Source: DASYLJ01 sp964432595 | GTDB lineage: Bacteria; Desulfobacterota; Binatia; DP-6 | Direction of reading: 5' to 3' | Assembly (NCBI GenBank): GCA_964432595.1 | Contig: CAYSOF010000015.1 | Location: forward strand, 62,001 to 126,000 | DNA: 64,000 nucleotides | Shown here: positions 42,059 to 51,254 of the stretch, one piece after another | How positions within the stretch are numbered: position 1 is the stretch's first letter | Layout of the letters: each line of letters opens with the position of its first letter | The notes under the pieces: generated by a model | Told to the model about the DNA's origin: nothing | The model's database searches: none | The model's input: only the letters and a program-made list of their open reading frames with translations | Translations under genes and position numbers: made by a program

Positions 42059-43444
42059 TCAGAACAGGTCGTCGAAGAAGTCCCCGACATCGTCGGCCAG
42101 ATCGTCCCCGATGTCCCCGATGTCGTCGCCGATCTCCTCGAACGCCGACGTGAACAGGTCGCTGCCCTCCTCCTCCGCGATGACGCCGAAGGGCACCTCG
42201 CCGGGAGGCTGGAAGCGATTGTTCACGAGGCGGTCCCGGCGCGCGATGCGGACCACGTCGACCAATGGGATCGTTTCACCGAAGCGCGCGTTGATCGCCT
42301 CGATGAACGCATTGGCGATCAGCGCGTGGCCCGTGCGCGTCGGATGGACGCCGTCCAGGCCGAAGATGCCGCCGAGGTAGCGCGTCGTCAGCAGGGTCCC
42401 GCCGACGTCGACGCCGTTCGTCGCGTAGCCGTCGAAGATGGCGAAGACGTCGACCGTGGCGATCGGGATGTTGCGCGACACCTCCACTTCGGTGACCGCC
42501 GTGGCGATCTCCGCGTTGAAGGCCGCGACGGTGCCGCGGATGCTGGCGCGCTCGTCGGCGTTCAGCACCTTGTTGCACGGCGGCGTCGGCAGGAGATCCC
42601 GGTCGAGGTCGATCGACAGCAGATCGTCGGCCGGCACCGGGTCGATCGTGCCGTCCGCGCGCTGGCACTGCGTGACCGTCTGGCCCGCGCGACGAAGCGC
42701 CGCGATCTGCGTGACGTCCGGGATGTTGGCAACCACCATCGGCACGCCGTTGTCCGCGAGCGCGTTCAGCAGGCGGCGATACTGCGTCCCGAACTCGGCC
42801 GGCGTCAGCTCGGCGCCCGCCGGATTCGTCCTGGTCGCGAGGTCGAGGACGTCGTTGTTGCCGAGCCACAGCATGATGAACGACGGCCGCGCGTCGCGCG
42901 CCGCGGTCACCTGCGAGACGTCGTCGTCCTGCAGCGGCAGGCCGAGGATCAGGAACTTCATGATCTCGCGGCCGTCGGCGTCGCCGGTGACGAGGTCACC
43001 CGCGAAGCCCTCGGAGTCTATCCGCTCGAACACCGACGAGACGCTCTCGCCGGGCACCGCCAGGTTGCGCACGTCGCGATCGGGATCGCTGCGGAACCCG
43101 ATGCCGTCGGTGCGCCGCCGAACTTCGCCGGGCTCGAGCAGGCCGTTCCGGTTGTCGTCGAAGATGCGATAGGGCGGCGGCACGCCCGGCCCTTCCATCA
43201 ACGGCTGCGGCAGCTTCACGCGCGCGCGACGCGCGATGATCGCCGGCGCGCTGTTCTGCTGGCCCATCTGACCACGCTCGACCAGACCGCCGTTGCCGAA
43301 GCCGGCGAGAATGCTGTCGCCGACGACGACGGTACGCCGCAAGAGCACCGAGCGCACCGCCGCGTCGGCGGGAAGCGCCGTCGCGGCGATCCCGGCGAGG
43401 ATCGACGCGACGGCGACGAAACGAGTGACGTTCTCAGATCGCAT
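42059..43444 (-). CDS. Exported SGNH/GDSL-family hydrolase
   Basis: 461 residues from ATG 43444, signal peptide (FVAVASILAGIAATALPADA). Catalytic blocks GDSILAG (Ser), GNND (WLGNND) and DGVHPT (Asp-x-x-His) are in place, so it should be an active esterase/lipase or carbohydrate esterase. A long insert (about 60-180) and a C-terminal Asp-rich repeat (DDIGDIGDDLADDVGD) are unusual and may bind calcium or remain disordered. It is separated by 4 bases from the BON gene on the same strand. Confidence 0.9.
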   Translation of the reverse strand: MRSENVTRFVAVASILAGIAATALPADAAVRSVLLRRTVVVGDSILAGFGNGGLVERGQMGQQNSAPAIIARRARVKLPQPLMEGPGVPPPYRIFDDNRNGLLEPGEVRRRTDGIGFRSDPDRDVRNLAVPGESVSSVFERIDSEGFAGDLVTGDADGREIMKFLILGLPLQDDDVSQVTAARDARPSFIMLWLGNNDVLDLATRTNPAGAELTPAEFGTQYRRLLNALADNGVPMVVANIPDVTQIAALRRAGQTVTQCQRADGTIDPVPADDLLSIDLDRDLLPTPPCNKVLNADERASIRGTVAAFNAEIATAVTEVEVSRNIPIATVDVFAIFDGYATNGVDVGGTLLTTRYLGGIFGLDGVHPTRTGHALIANAFIEAINARFGETIPLVDVVRIARRDRLVNNRFQPPGEVPFGVIAEEEGSDLFTSAFEEIGDDIGDIGDDLADDVGDFFDDLF

Positions 43445-43448
43445 GCAG

Positions 43449-44465
43449 TCAGGGCTCCACACGGAGGTCGTCACGGACGGCGCGCACGCCGCTGGTCGTG
43501 CGGGCGGCAACGGCCGCCTGGAGACGATCCTCCTGGCTGGGAACGGTGCCGCTCAGGCGCGCGACGCCGTTCTGTACTTCGACGGTGACGTTCTTCAGGT
43601 CTTCGGTGCGCGCCAGCGTGTCCTTCACGCGGCCCTGCACGTCGTCGTCCTTCGCCTGCACGGCGTCCTGCTTGTCGGCCGGAACGACCTGCAGCTGGTT
43701 CGCGACCGACTTCACGCCGTTCACCTTGTGCGCGTTCTCCTCGGCCGCGGCCTTGGCGTCGGCGGTCGGCACCATGCCGAACAGCGTGACCTTGCCGTTC
43801 ATCGTGTCGACGTTGACGTCCATACCGGGCGTGCGCTCGTCGGCGAGCAGGCGCATCTTGACGGCCGACGTGATCCACATGTCGCGCGCGGTCGACGCCT
43901 GCGCGCCTTCGCTGGCCGAGCGCTCGGCCCAGATCTCCTGGTCACCGAGCTTGTCGGGGCTCTTGATCTCGCTGGCGACACGCTTCACGCCGTCGACGTG
44001 CGACGCCACTTCCACGGCGCGCAGGTGATCGCTGAGCGTCGGCGTCGTGCCGCCGAGCAGCACGACGCCGGCGTTCACCGACTCGACGTCGACCTTCCCG
44101 AGGTCGCGCTCCGCGTCCAGCGCCGCATTCACGCGCTTCGTCACGTCCGCATCGTCGGACGCCGCCGCATCCTGGCGCTTCACGCTCACCACCTGCACGA
44201 GGTTGCGGACGCCGGTGACACCGTCGATGCCCTTCACGACCGACTCGGCCTTCGTCTTCTCGCCCGCGGAGCCGACGGTGCCGTGCAGCGTGACCTTACC
44301 GTTCACGGTGTCGACGTTGATGTCGTTCGCACTCACGCCCTCGGTGGTGAGCAATGCCATCTTCGCTTTCGTCGTGATCCACGGATCGGACGGCGCGGCC
44401 GTCGCGAGCGAGGTCAACAGCAACACCCCGGCGGACGTTGCGATGAATCGGGTCATCAGTCTCAT
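43449..44465 (-). CDS. Exported protein with four BON domains
   Basis: 338 residues from ATG 44465 (AAGGAG upstream). Signal peptide (FIATSAGVLLLTSLATA), then four BON domains in two alternating pairs: DxWITTKAKMALL..TVNGKVTLHGTV and its repeat DMWITSAVKMRLL..TMNGKVTLFGMV, with intermediate DxDVTKRVNAALD/DDDVQGRVKDTLA repeats. OsmY-like periplasmic stress proteins share this fold. A weak sigma-54-like site lies just upstream (site G). Confidence 0.92.
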   Translation of the reverse strand: MRLMTRFIATSAGVLLLTSLATAAPSDPWITTKAKMALLTTEGVSANDINVDTVNGKVTLHGTVGSAGEKTKAESVVKGIDGVTGVRNLVQVVSVKRQDAAASDDADVTKRVNAALDAERDLGKVDVESVNAGVVLLGGTTPTLSDHLRAVEVASHVDGVKRVASEIKSPDKLGDQEIWAERSASEGAQASTARDMWITSAVKMRLLADERTPGMDVNVDTMNGKVTLFGMVPTADAKAAAEENAHKVNGVKSVANQLQVVPADKQDAVQAKDDDVQGRVKDTLARTEDLKNVTVEVQNGVARLSGTVPSQEDRLQAAVAARTTSGVRAVRDDLRVEP

Positions 44466-44488
44466 GGCGATCTCCTTCGCACCCAGAA

Positions 44489-44504
44489 TGCGGCACCATT
44501 GCCG
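44489..44504 (-). promoter_or_regulatory. Weak sigma-54-like site upstream of the BON gene (site G)
   Basis: Minus strand CGGCAATGGTGCCGCA keeps GG-N10-GC with GGCA but loses TT before GC. The inferred start (about 44479) is 14 bases before ATG 44465, with the Shine-Dalgarno between. Weaker than the other sites and could be chance. Confidence 0.3.
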
Positions 44505-44669
44505 CGCGATGGAGCGCCTACAAAGCAGGATTCGCGCCACCGCCGCCCTGCCGACGCCGAGGCGGATGTGCGCCCGGTTTCCATGGACCGGCTTACATCC
44601 GCTGGCACGTCTTACAAATCTTCCACGCGCCAACCGCGGAGAATGCGGCGCGCATCGCACGGTCCGCGC

Positions 44670-44685
44670 TGGCACACGCGTTGCT
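44670..44685 (+). promoter_or_regulatory. Candidate sigma-54 promoter for DUF1328 gene (site B)
   Basis: TGGCACACGCGTTGCT matches the consensus TGGCACGnnnnTTGCW at all but one position, with exact spacing. Inferred start about 44696, followed by AGGAGG (44705-44710) and ATG 44717. Confidence 0.7.
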
Positions 44686-44716
44686 CCCCGATCTTCATCT
44701 TCGCAGGAGGGATTCC

Positions 44717-44905
44717 ATGCTCAGCTGGGCCATAACGTTCTTCGTAGTCGCACTCGTCGCCGCAGCCCTCGGGTTCGGCGGAGTGGCCGGCATGTCCGCC
44801 AACATCGGATGGTTGCTGGCCGTGCTCGGCGTTGTGCTTCTCATCGTCGGCGTCTTCTTCGGCGGACGCGGACTGGGAGGACGGCCGCCCAGCGCGATCC
44901 CCTGA
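44717..44905 (+). CDS. DUF1328-family small membrane protein
   Basis: 62 residues. Two hydrophobic helices (WAITFFVVALVAAALGFGG and WLLAVLGVVLLIVGVFF), typical of DUF1328/YtjA small stress-linked inner-membrane proteins. Clear AGGAGG and the best sigma-54-like promoter in the window precede it. A 12-bp inverted-repeat terminator follows. Confidence 0.9.
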   Translation: MLSWAITFFVVALVAAALGFGGVAGMSANIGWLLAVLGVVLLIVGVFFGGRGLGGRPPSAIP

Positions 44906-44965
44906 ACCTCCACGCTCCCGTCCCTGACGGTGCCGCGACCCCTGCCCCGCGGCCCGTCACCCCAC

Positions 44966-45008
44966 CCGCCGCGGCGTTGGATATCGGGTCCGACGCCGCG
45001 GCGGTGTT
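44966..45008 (+). terminator. Inverted repeat after DUF1328 gene
   Basis: CCGCCGCGGCGT (44966-44977) and ACGCCGCGGCGG (44993-45004) form a 12-bp stem with a 15-nt loop, followed by TGTTTC. The loop could carry a regulatory signal; most likely a terminator. Confidence 0.45.
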
Positions 45009-45055
45009 TCGGCCTCGACCCGCTCGCGACGAATCGCTAGGGTCGTCCGCGAGCG

Positions 45056-45406
45056 ATGTCCCACCGGGTTCTCATCGTCGACGATCACGTCGAGTCCGCG
45101 GAAGGCCTGGCCGAGCTGCTCGACATCTGGGGCCACGAAGCGCACGTCGCCCACGACGGCGCCGGTGCGCTCGCGATCGCTCCACGCGTCCAGCCGACCC
45201 TCGCGCTGCTCGACCTCGGGCTGCCCGGCATGGACGGCTGCGAGCTCGCGCGGCGCCTCCGCGCCGCAGGACTGACCGAGGTGACGCTCGTGGCGCTGAC
45301 CGGCAGCAACACGCCAGACGACCGCGCCCGGGTGACGGCCGCCGGCTTCGCGCATCATCTGGTGAAGCCGGTCGACCTGCAGCAGCTGCAGCGCCTGCTC
45401 GGCTAG
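45056..45406 (+). CDS. Stand-alone receiver-domain response regulator
   Basis: 116 residues, one CheY-like domain only. Asp9-Asp10 acidic pair, phospho-acceptor Asp53 (LLDLGLPGMDG), the Thr near 81 and Lys at KPVD are all conserved, so phosphorylation is expected. It has no output domain and might serve a kinase in this island. Stop overlaps the convergent nuclease gene by 4 bases. Confidence 0.93.
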   Translation: MSHRVLIVDDHVESAEGLAELLDIWGHEAHVAHDGAGALAIAPRVQPTLALLDLGLPGMDGCELARRLRAAGLTEVTLVALTGSNTPDDRARVTAAGFAHHLVKPVDLQQLQRLLG

Positions 45407-46080
45407 GAGACCGGCGGCCGGAGCTCCGCCCGGACCGGCAGGTGGTCGCTGGCCCAGCGCGACAGCGGCGTGTCGTGGGCACGCAGGGTGACGAACGCGG
45501 ATGCCGGACGGACGAGCACGCGGTCCAGCGCGAGCAACGGACGCACCGTCGGAAACGATGCGACCGCTGCACAGGCGAAGCTCGCGCGGAGACGGCGCAG
45601 GACGCGGGCGGGACCGAGCCACTCGTTGAGGTCGCCGAGCAGCACGACGAGGTCCGGCGTCGCCTGCTCGACCACGTTGCCGAGCAGCATCTCCACCTGG
45701 CGCCGTCGCTCGTATCCACGTAGCCCGAGATGCGTGACGATGACCCGGCACGTCCCCGGCGAGACGTCGAGGTCGGCGTCGATCGCGCCGCGCGGCTCCC
45801 GCCCGGCGATGCTGAGATCGACGAGGCGCACCGCCCGCGGCGGCAAGCGCGTCAGGAGCGCGTTGCCGAAGTGACCGTCCTCGCGCAGCAGCGTCGGCCC
45901 CGCGACGGCGTGATACCCCGCCCGCTCGGCCAGGTACGCGACTTGATCCGTGTCGCCGCCGACCTCCTGGAGCCCGACGACGTCGGCCTCCAGCTCGCGG
46001 ATGACGTCGGCGACGCGATCGGGATCGCAGCGTGCATCTCGGCCGATGCACCGATGTACGTTGTAGGACGCAACGATCAC
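45403..46080 (-). CDS. Endonuclease/exonuclease/phosphatase (EEP) family protein
   Basis: 225 residues from a GTG start, 2 bases after the stop of the PLD-VTT gene. EEP motifs: SYNVHRC, LQEVGGD (metal Glu), THLGL, LGDLNEW and SDHLPV. This is a DNase-I-like fold that could act on DNA, on phosphoinositides or on other phosphodiesters. Pairing with a phospholipase-D/VTT gene is often seen and suggests lipid-head-group or membrane work, but this is inference. Confidence 0.9.
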   Translation of the reverse strand: MIVASYNVHRCIGRDARCDPDRVADVIRELEADVVGLQEVGGDTDQVAYLAERAGYHAVAGPTLLREDGHFGNALLTRLPPRAVRLVDLSIAGREPRGAIDADLDVSPGTCRVIVTHLGLRGYERRRQVEMLLGNVVEQATPDLVVLLGDLNEWLGPARVLRRLRASFACAAVASFPTVRPLLALDRVLVRPASAFVTLRAHDTPLSRWASDHLPVRAELRPPVS

Positions 46081-46082
46081 CC

Positions 46083-48131
46083 TCAGCGCACCGAACCCAG
46101 GAGGAGCGCGAGTGCCACGATGCCCGGCGCCATGCCGAGGATCGTTCCGGCGAGGAAGTGGTCGAGGCGGACGTGCAGCGCGCCCGCGACGAGGTTCACG
46201 ATCGTGAACGGCGCGACCGGCACCAGCCGCACGACGGCCATGCTGAGCACACCGTGTCGCCCGAGCCGGCGCGACACGCGGTCGACGTGGCGTCCCGCGA
46301 TGCGGCGGATCGTGTCGCGCCACAGCGAGCGTCCGACGAGCCAGGTGACGGCGGCGGCCGCACAGGCGCCGAGAAGGGCGTACAGCATCCCGAGCCATGG
46401 GCCGAAGAGCAGCACCGTCGCCATGATCAGGAGCGTCACCGGCAGCATGACCGCGCTGCCGATCACGTACGCGCCCATCGTGACGAACGGCGCGAACCCG
46501 TCGTTCCGTAGCGGCGCGGCCCACTCCGCGAGACGGGTCGGCGACAGCCAGTCGGGCACGCCGCCCCACGTCCACAGCGCCGCGGCGAGCACCAGCAGCA
46601 GTAGCGTCGCCACCCCGCCCAGCACCGAGCGCAGCGCGGGCTCGCGCAGCTCCGGCGGCAGCACGTCCGCCAGGAAGCGTCCGTGCGCCACGGGCCGCTC
46701 CAGGTCGACCAACGGCGTCTCCGGCAGGGCCTGATCGAGCCATCCCGGCGGCTCGTCCTCGAGCGGCACCAGCGTGCGCGGCCCGCCCTGCAGCCGCTCG
46801 ACGGCGGCGATCAGCGATCCCGTCGCGGAGAACGCCTCGGCGACGCGCTCGGGCGGCACCCCGAGCTGCTCGCCGAGCAGGCGGTCACGAACGCGCGCGA
46901 TCCCTCGCGCGACCGCCGGATCGCCGTTCGCCTCGAGTGCGAAGTCGCATTCGGTGTCGAGCCCCATCGAGCGGTTGCTCAGGTTCGACGAGGCGACGCG
47001 CAGGAGCACGTCGTCGACGATCATGACCTTCGAATGGATGTTGAGCGCCGCGTCGCCGGGCAGCTGCGGCCGGTAGACACGGAGCCGTCCGTGGACGTCC
47101 GCGTCCTTCAGGTGGCGCAGGAGCCGTCCGCGCATCACGCCCATCGTGCGCTCCTCGAGCCAGCCGGAGCAGCAGCGCGGCAACACCATCACGATCTCGG
47201 GTCCGTCGGCCTCCGCCAGCCGGGCGGCCAGCGCGTCGCGGACCACCGACGACGTCAGGTACTGGTTCTCGATGTAGATCCGCTCGCGCGCCGCCGCGAT
47301 CGAGTCGCGGTACAGGGCCTCGACCTCGCGCACCTCCTTCCGTCCGTCGTAGGCGGGCTCGGTGCGGGCGATGCCGACGGGCACGCGCTCGAAGTCGGGT
47401 CGCAGCGGAGGCCACGGATCGGCTCCCGGCCGCGGCGGGCGGAGCTGCCGGCCCGTCGCATGACGCCAGCGCGTCCGCGCGAGCCGCCCGAGGTCGGCGG
47501 CCACCGTGCCCGATACCGCGACCTGCACGTCGTGGAACGGCGGGTATGCCGCGCCGTCCGGCAGCACCCGCAACGGGTCGTCGGGGAGGTGCGCGCTCGT
47601 GTCCCAGCGGCTCGTCGTGAGATCGAGCCCGCCCAGGAAGGCGACCGCGTCGTCCACGACGACCAGCTTCTGATGGTGGCAGGCACCCAGCGGATGCTCC
47701 CCGTCGAGGCAGAACGTCACGCGTCGATGCGTGCGCCATCCGAGTCGAATGGCCGGAAGCAGCTCGCGCTCCATCGCGAAGACGAGCGAGAAGTCCCAGT
47801 CGAGCAGGTAGACGCGCAGCCGGCGATTCCGGCGCACGACCGCGTCGAGGAACGGCCCGAGCTCGTTCGGGAGCCCGTCGGGCATCTCGGGCATGAGGCG
47901 CGCGCGCGACTGGATGTCCCAGCCGACGATGATGACCTGCTCGCGCGCCCGCAGCACCGCGTGCACGAACGCCTCGAAGTACACCGCCGCGTCGGCCAGC
48001 ACCGCGACACGCGAAGCGTCGGCGACCCGCCAGCAGGTGTCGCCCGGACGCAGGAGCGCCGACCGGGTCACCTCGTTGGGAACCGTCTCGGACCGTGACG
48101 TGCGCACTCGGGCCGAAGAAGCAGGCCGCAT
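46083..48131 (-). CDS. Phospholipase D / VTT-domain membrane protein
   Basis: About 682 residues. Two HKD-type sites: HHQKLVVVDD and HSKVMIVDD, with GGLD and SSNLSNRS following, make a PLD/cardiolipin-synthase-like catalytic unit. The C-terminal about 180 residues hold 5-6 membrane helices of the VTT/DedA-like (SNARE-associated) type. Such fusions likely remodel membrane phospholipids. Start uncertain: ATG 48131 chosen; GTG 48179 adds 16 residues. Confidence 0.92.
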   Translation of the reverse strand: MRPASSARVRTSRSETVPNEVTRSALLRPGDTCWRVADASRVAVLADAAVYFEAFVHAVLRAREQVIIVGWDIQSRARLMPEMPDGLPNELGPFLDAVVRRNRRLRVYLLDWDFSLVFAMERELLPAIRLGWRTHRRVTFCLDGEHPLGACHHQKLVVVDDAVAFLGGLDLTTSRWDTSAHLPDDPLRVLPDGAAYPPFHDVQVAVSGTVAADLGRLARTRWRHATGRQLRPPRPGADPWPPLRPDFERVPVGIARTEPAYDGRKEVREVEALYRDSIAAARERIYIENQYLTSSVVRDALAARLAEADGPEIVMVLPRCCSGWLEERTMGVMRGRLLRHLKDADVHGRLRVYRPQLPGDAALNIHSKVMIVDDVLLRVASSNLSNRSMGLDTECDFALEANGDPAVARGIARVRDRLLGEQLGVPPERVAEAFSATGSLIAAVERLQGGPRTLVPLEDEPPGWLDQALPETPLVDLERPVAHGRFLADVLPPELREPALRSVLGGVATLLLLVLAAALWTWGGVPDWLSPTRLAEWAAPLRNDGFAPFVTMGAYVIGSAVMLPVTLLIMATVLLFGPWLGMLYALLGACAAAAVTWLVGRSLWRDTIRRIAGRHVDRVSRRLGRHGVLSMAVVRLVPVAPFTIVNLVAGALHVRLDHFLAGTILGMAPGIVALALLLGSVR

Positions 48132-48261
48132 GCCATGCCCGACGGATGGAAAAACGCCGCGCCGGACCGCTCGCGACACCCGCCGGCATGTAAAGCCTAC
48201 ACGCTACCGCCGGAAATACCGCCGCATCTCGGCGGGATACGTTCGGCTCGGCGCGGCAGGG

Positions 48262-49608
48262 TCAGTCGCGCTTGTAGAGGTTCAGGCGGTTGTAGAGCGT
48301 CTTCAGGCTGATCCCGAGAACGTCGGCGGTCTTCTTCTTGTCGCCGTCGTAATGCGCCAGCGTGGCCAGGATGAGCCGCCGCTCGACCTCCGTCAGCGAC
48401 GTGCCGACCTTGAGCGGCTCGGCGGCATCGATGGGGAGCGACACGACCGGCGCGCGCACCTCCTCGGGGAGGCACTCGAGGCCGACCTCGTCGTCGGCCA
48501 TGATGAACGCACGGTGGACGACGTTGCGCAGCTCGCGGACGTTGCCCGGCCATTCGTAGCGCTCGAGGCGCGCGATCGCCTCGTCGGACATGCGCTTCTG
48601 CTTCTGCTCCGCCTCGTTCAGGATCTCGAGGAAATGCCGCGCCAGCAGGGCGACGTCGCCCTCGCGATCGCGCAGCGGTGGCAGCGAGATCGGGAAGACG
48701 TTCAGGCGGTAGTACAGGTCCTCGCGCAGCTTGCCCTCGGCGACCGCCTGCGTCGGGCTGCGGTTGGTCGCCGCGATCACGCGGACGTCGGTCTGGAGGG
48801 GCGTGTCGCCGCCGATGCGGAGCACGCTGCCCGTCTCGAGCACACGCAGGAGCTTCACCTGCAGCTCGATCGGCATCTCGGTGATCTCGTCGAGGAACAG
48901 CGTACCGCCCGACGCACGCTCGAAGTGCCCGCGGTGGCGCTGTCCGGCGCCGGTGAAGCTGCCGCGCTCGTGGCCGAAGAGCTCGCTCTCGATCAGGTTC
49001 GGCGACACCGCGCCGCAGTTGATCGCGAGGAACGGCCCGCGCCGGCGATGGCTCAGCTCGTGGACGGTCTCGGAGGCGATCTCCTTGCCGGTGCCGCTCT
49101 CGCCCATCAGCAGCACCGTTGCCTCGGTCGGCGCGACCTTGCCGATCAGGTCGTAGACCTGCTGCATGGCCGCGGCCGCGCCGATCATGCGGCCGAACCG
49201 GCCGAGCTTCCGCAGCTCGCCGCGCAGCGACCGGATCTCGGTGCGCATCTCCAGCCGGCGGGCGACGTTGGTCAGCACGGTCTTGAGCCGCGGCATGTCG
49301 ACCGGCTTCGTCAGGTAGTCGGTCACGCCGATGCGCAGCGCCTCGATCGCCGACTCGACGCTCGCGTGTCCCGTGATCAGCACCATGTCGGTGCTCTGCG
49401 TGCGGTCGAGGTCCTTCAGCAGGTCGATGCCCGAGCCGTCGGGCAGCACGAGGTCGCTGAGGACGACGTCGGGCGTCCGCTCCTCGAGCAGTCCGCGCGC
49501 TTCGGCCAGCGTGCCTGCCGTGCGCGTCGTGAAGCCCTCGCGCTCGACCAGCTCGGCCATGCCGCGCAGCTGCGTCGGGTCGTCGTCGATCAGCAGCGCG
49601 TCAGGCAT
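48262..49608 (-). CDS. NtrC-type sigma-54 response regulator
   Basis: 448 residues from ATG 49608. Receiver with Asp8-10 acidic residues, Asp52 acceptor (LSDLVLPDGSG) and Lys101; AAA+ with Walker A GESGTGKE (169-176), GSFTGA contact loop (216-221) and FLDEI; Fis-type HTH at the end (KKKTADVLGISLKTLYNRL). A functional enhancer-binding activator by every key residue. Starts 8 bases inside the end of the kinase gene, so the pair is one transcription unit. Sits amid the candidate sigma-54 promoters and is the natural activator for them. Confidence 0.96.
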   Translation of the reverse strand: MPDALLIDDDPTQLRGMAELVEREGFTTRTAGTLAEARGLLEERTPDVVLSDLVLPDGSGIDLLKDLDRTQSTDMVLITGHASVESAIEALRIGVTDYLTKPVDMPRLKTVLTNVARRLEMRTEIRSLRGELRKLGRFGRMIGAAAAMQQVYDLIGKVAPTEATVLLMGESGTGKEIASETVHELSHRRRGPFLAINCGAVSPNLIESELFGHERGSFTGAGQRHRGHFERASGGTLFLDEITEMPIELQVKLLRVLETGSVLRIGGDTPLQTDVRVIAATNRSPTQAVAEGKLREDLYYRLNVFPISLPPLRDREGDVALLARHFLEILNEAEQKQKRMSDEAIARLERYEWPGNVRELRNVVHRAFIMADDEVGLECLPEEVRAPVVSLPIDAAEPLKVGTSLTEVERRLILATLAHYDGDKKKTADVLGISLKTLYNRLNLYKRD

Positions 49609-50251
49609 GCAACGGTCCTTCCGGTCGGGTACGCGGCAGCTCGATGGCGACATGGCCGGCGGCCGGCTCGTTTCGCACGGAGCCGCCCGCGAGGCGCACG
49701 AGCGCGTCACAGGCACCGAGCTCGTCGTCCGCGGGGGCCGCGGTGGCGATCACTATGCGGACATACTCGGGGTCGTCGTCGACCGCGACGTCGACTCGAC
49801 CGCCCGCCGGCACGCGGTCGAGCGTCCAGAGCAGCACGTCGAGCAGCGCCTGCTCGACGATCCGGCGGGGTCCCGTCATCGGCAGCGGTCCTCCCGACAC
49901 GACGTCGAGCGGCGCGCGGCGTTCCACCGCCTGCGGCGCGACCAGCGCGTGCATGCGCGCCAGCACGTCGCTCAGGTCGAAGGGCTCGTCGACCGCGTCG
50001 TCGAGCGGGACGACGGCGTCGAGCAGGACGTCGACCAGCCGTTGCACCCGCTGGCGCTCGTCGTTCAGGACGCGCACGTAGCGCTGCTGGCGGGTGCGGA
50101 CGGCGTCGTCCTCGACGTCGGCCACCGAGCCGGACAGCAGCTCGGTGTGGATCGCGAGGGCGCTCGACGCTCCCCGGATCTCGTGCGCATACGCGCGGGC
50201 CAGCCGCGAAAGGCTGCGCAGGCGGGCGGCGGTGAGTCCATGCGGGATCAT
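49601..50251 (-). CDS. Short, degenerate histidine-kinase-like protein
   Basis: 216 residues. A dimerisation/phosphoacceptor helix with His23 (YAHEIRGASSALAIH) is clear. The ATPase-like half (about 125-205) keeps strand/helix order but lacks recognisable N-box Asn and the DxGxG and GxGL glycine boxes. It may be an inactive adaptor, a phosphotransfer protein or a phosphatase for the NtrC partner, with the true kinase elsewhere, such as the hybrid kinase at 53914. There is no membrane segment. It overlaps the regulator start by 8 bases. Confidence 0.78.
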   Translation of the reverse strand: MIPHGLTAARLRSLSRLARAYAHEIRGASSALAIHTELLSGSVADVEDDAVRTRQQRYVRVLNDERQRVQRLVDVLLDAVVPLDDAVDEPFDLSDVLARMHALVAPQAVERRAPLDVVSGGPLPMTGPRRIVEQALLDVLLWTLDRVPAGGRVDVAVDDDPEYVRIVIATAAPADDELGACDALVRLAGGSVRNEPAAGHVAIELPRTRPEGPLHA

Positions 50252-50419
50252 CGAGAGGAACGAACCGGATTTGGCACGGGTAGCCCAGGTCGTCAACGCG
50301 AGTCGTATCGGATGACGCACGGCGCCTACGCGGCCATTTGCGGAAAGTACGTTGTACAAAGGGCCGTGGGGCGCCTCCGCCAACCCACCGTTTTCCCGCG
50401 AAAACGCTGCCCGACGGGC

Positions 50420-50435
50420 CGGCACGCAAGCTGCA
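50420..50435 (+). promoter_or_regulatory. Candidate sigma-54 promoter for the small-protein operon (site C)
   Basis: CGGCACGCAAGCTGCA: GG-N10-GC with GGCACG and TGCA. Inferred start about 50446, then GGAGGTG (50452-50458) and ATG 50462. Confidence 0.62.
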
Positions 50436-50461
50436 CAGACCTCGCGCGAACGGAGGTGCGT

Positions 50462-50878
50462 ATGACGCAGGCGGCGACTCAGCTGGAAAACGGTCTTCCT
50501 CGACTCTTCGAGCCGAATACACTTCTTCCCTCGCAGTTCTTCACCGCGCTCCAGCGCCGGTCCGCCCGGACCCCCGAGCAGCGGCTGATGTTCGCGATCC
50601 TGTTCGACGCGGTCTCGGTCTACTGCCGCGAGCGTGACCCGGTCACCTCGAAGGAGCGGCGGCTGCTCCGCGAGACGCAGCGCTGGATCACGAACAACGA
50701 CCGGACGTGGGTCTTCTCGTTCCTCCGCATCTGCGACGCGCTCGACCTCGACGCCAGCTACATTCGTCGCGGCCTGCGCGAGCTGCGCGACAACCGGAAG
50801 AACCGCGGCGCGGCGGCTCGGGCCCTCAAGCTCGACGTCGACGTGCAGTCCGAGCAGCCCGTCGCCATCGGCGAGTGA
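50462..50878 (+). CDS. Conserved helical protein of unknown function
   Basis: 138 residues from ATG 50462 with GGAGGTG. The pattern LMFAILFDAVSVYCRE..RRLLRETQRWI..FSFLRICDALDLDASYIRRGL is familiar from deltaproteobacterial proteins of unknown role that end in a HTH-like helix pair, perhaps a DNA-binding or partner-binding unit. First gene of the small-protein operon; sigma-54-like promoter upstream. Confidence 0.82.
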   Translation: MTQAATQLENGLPRLFEPNTLLPSQFFTALQRRSARTPEQRLMFAILFDAVSVYCRERDPVTSKERRLLRETQRWITNNDRTWVFSFLRICDALDLDASYIRRGLRELRDNRKNRGAAARALKLDVDVQSEQPVAIGE

Positions 50879-50882
50879 CGCC

Positions 50883-51254
50883 ATGGGCGCACCCGCTACC
50901 GATGTGGGCCACCGGGACGAGCCGCCGACGGTGACGTCGGCGCTCGACCGGATGGTCGACGCGGCGCAGCAGGTGGTGGTGGACCAGGTCCGCCTGGCCC
51001 GCCTGGAAGCCCAGTCGGCCCTCACCAGGACTGCACGCGACAGTGCGATGGTCCTGGTCGGAGGCCTGATCCTGCTGCTGGCCTGGGTGTTCGGAATGGT
51101 CGCGCTGCACGGGCTGCTGGTGCGCTGGCTCGAGCCTGCGGCCAGCTTCGGGATCATCGCGGGCGCGAACGCCGTCATCGGCGGCGCACTCGTCGCCGTC
51201 GGGCTGAGCCGCGCGACCGGCGGCGAGCAGGAGACCGCGAATGGAACAGCCTGA
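50883..51254 (+). CDS. DUF1469 / phage-holin-3-6-like membrane protein
   Basis: 123 residues. Amphipathic N-terminal helix (MVDAAQQVVVDQVRLARLEAQSAL), then two membrane helices (about 52-78 and 84-110). Arrangement and length fit the DUF1469 family that regularly precedes DUF3618 and YtxH genes. A role in membrane or envelope stress is inferred from context. Overlaps the next gene by 14 bases. Confidence 0.82.
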   Translation: MGAPATDVGHRDEPPTVTSALDRMVDAAQQVVVDQVRLARLEAQSALTRTARDSAMVLVGGLILLLAWVFGMVALHGLLVRWLEPAASFGIIAGANAVIGGALVAVGLSRATGGEQETANGTA

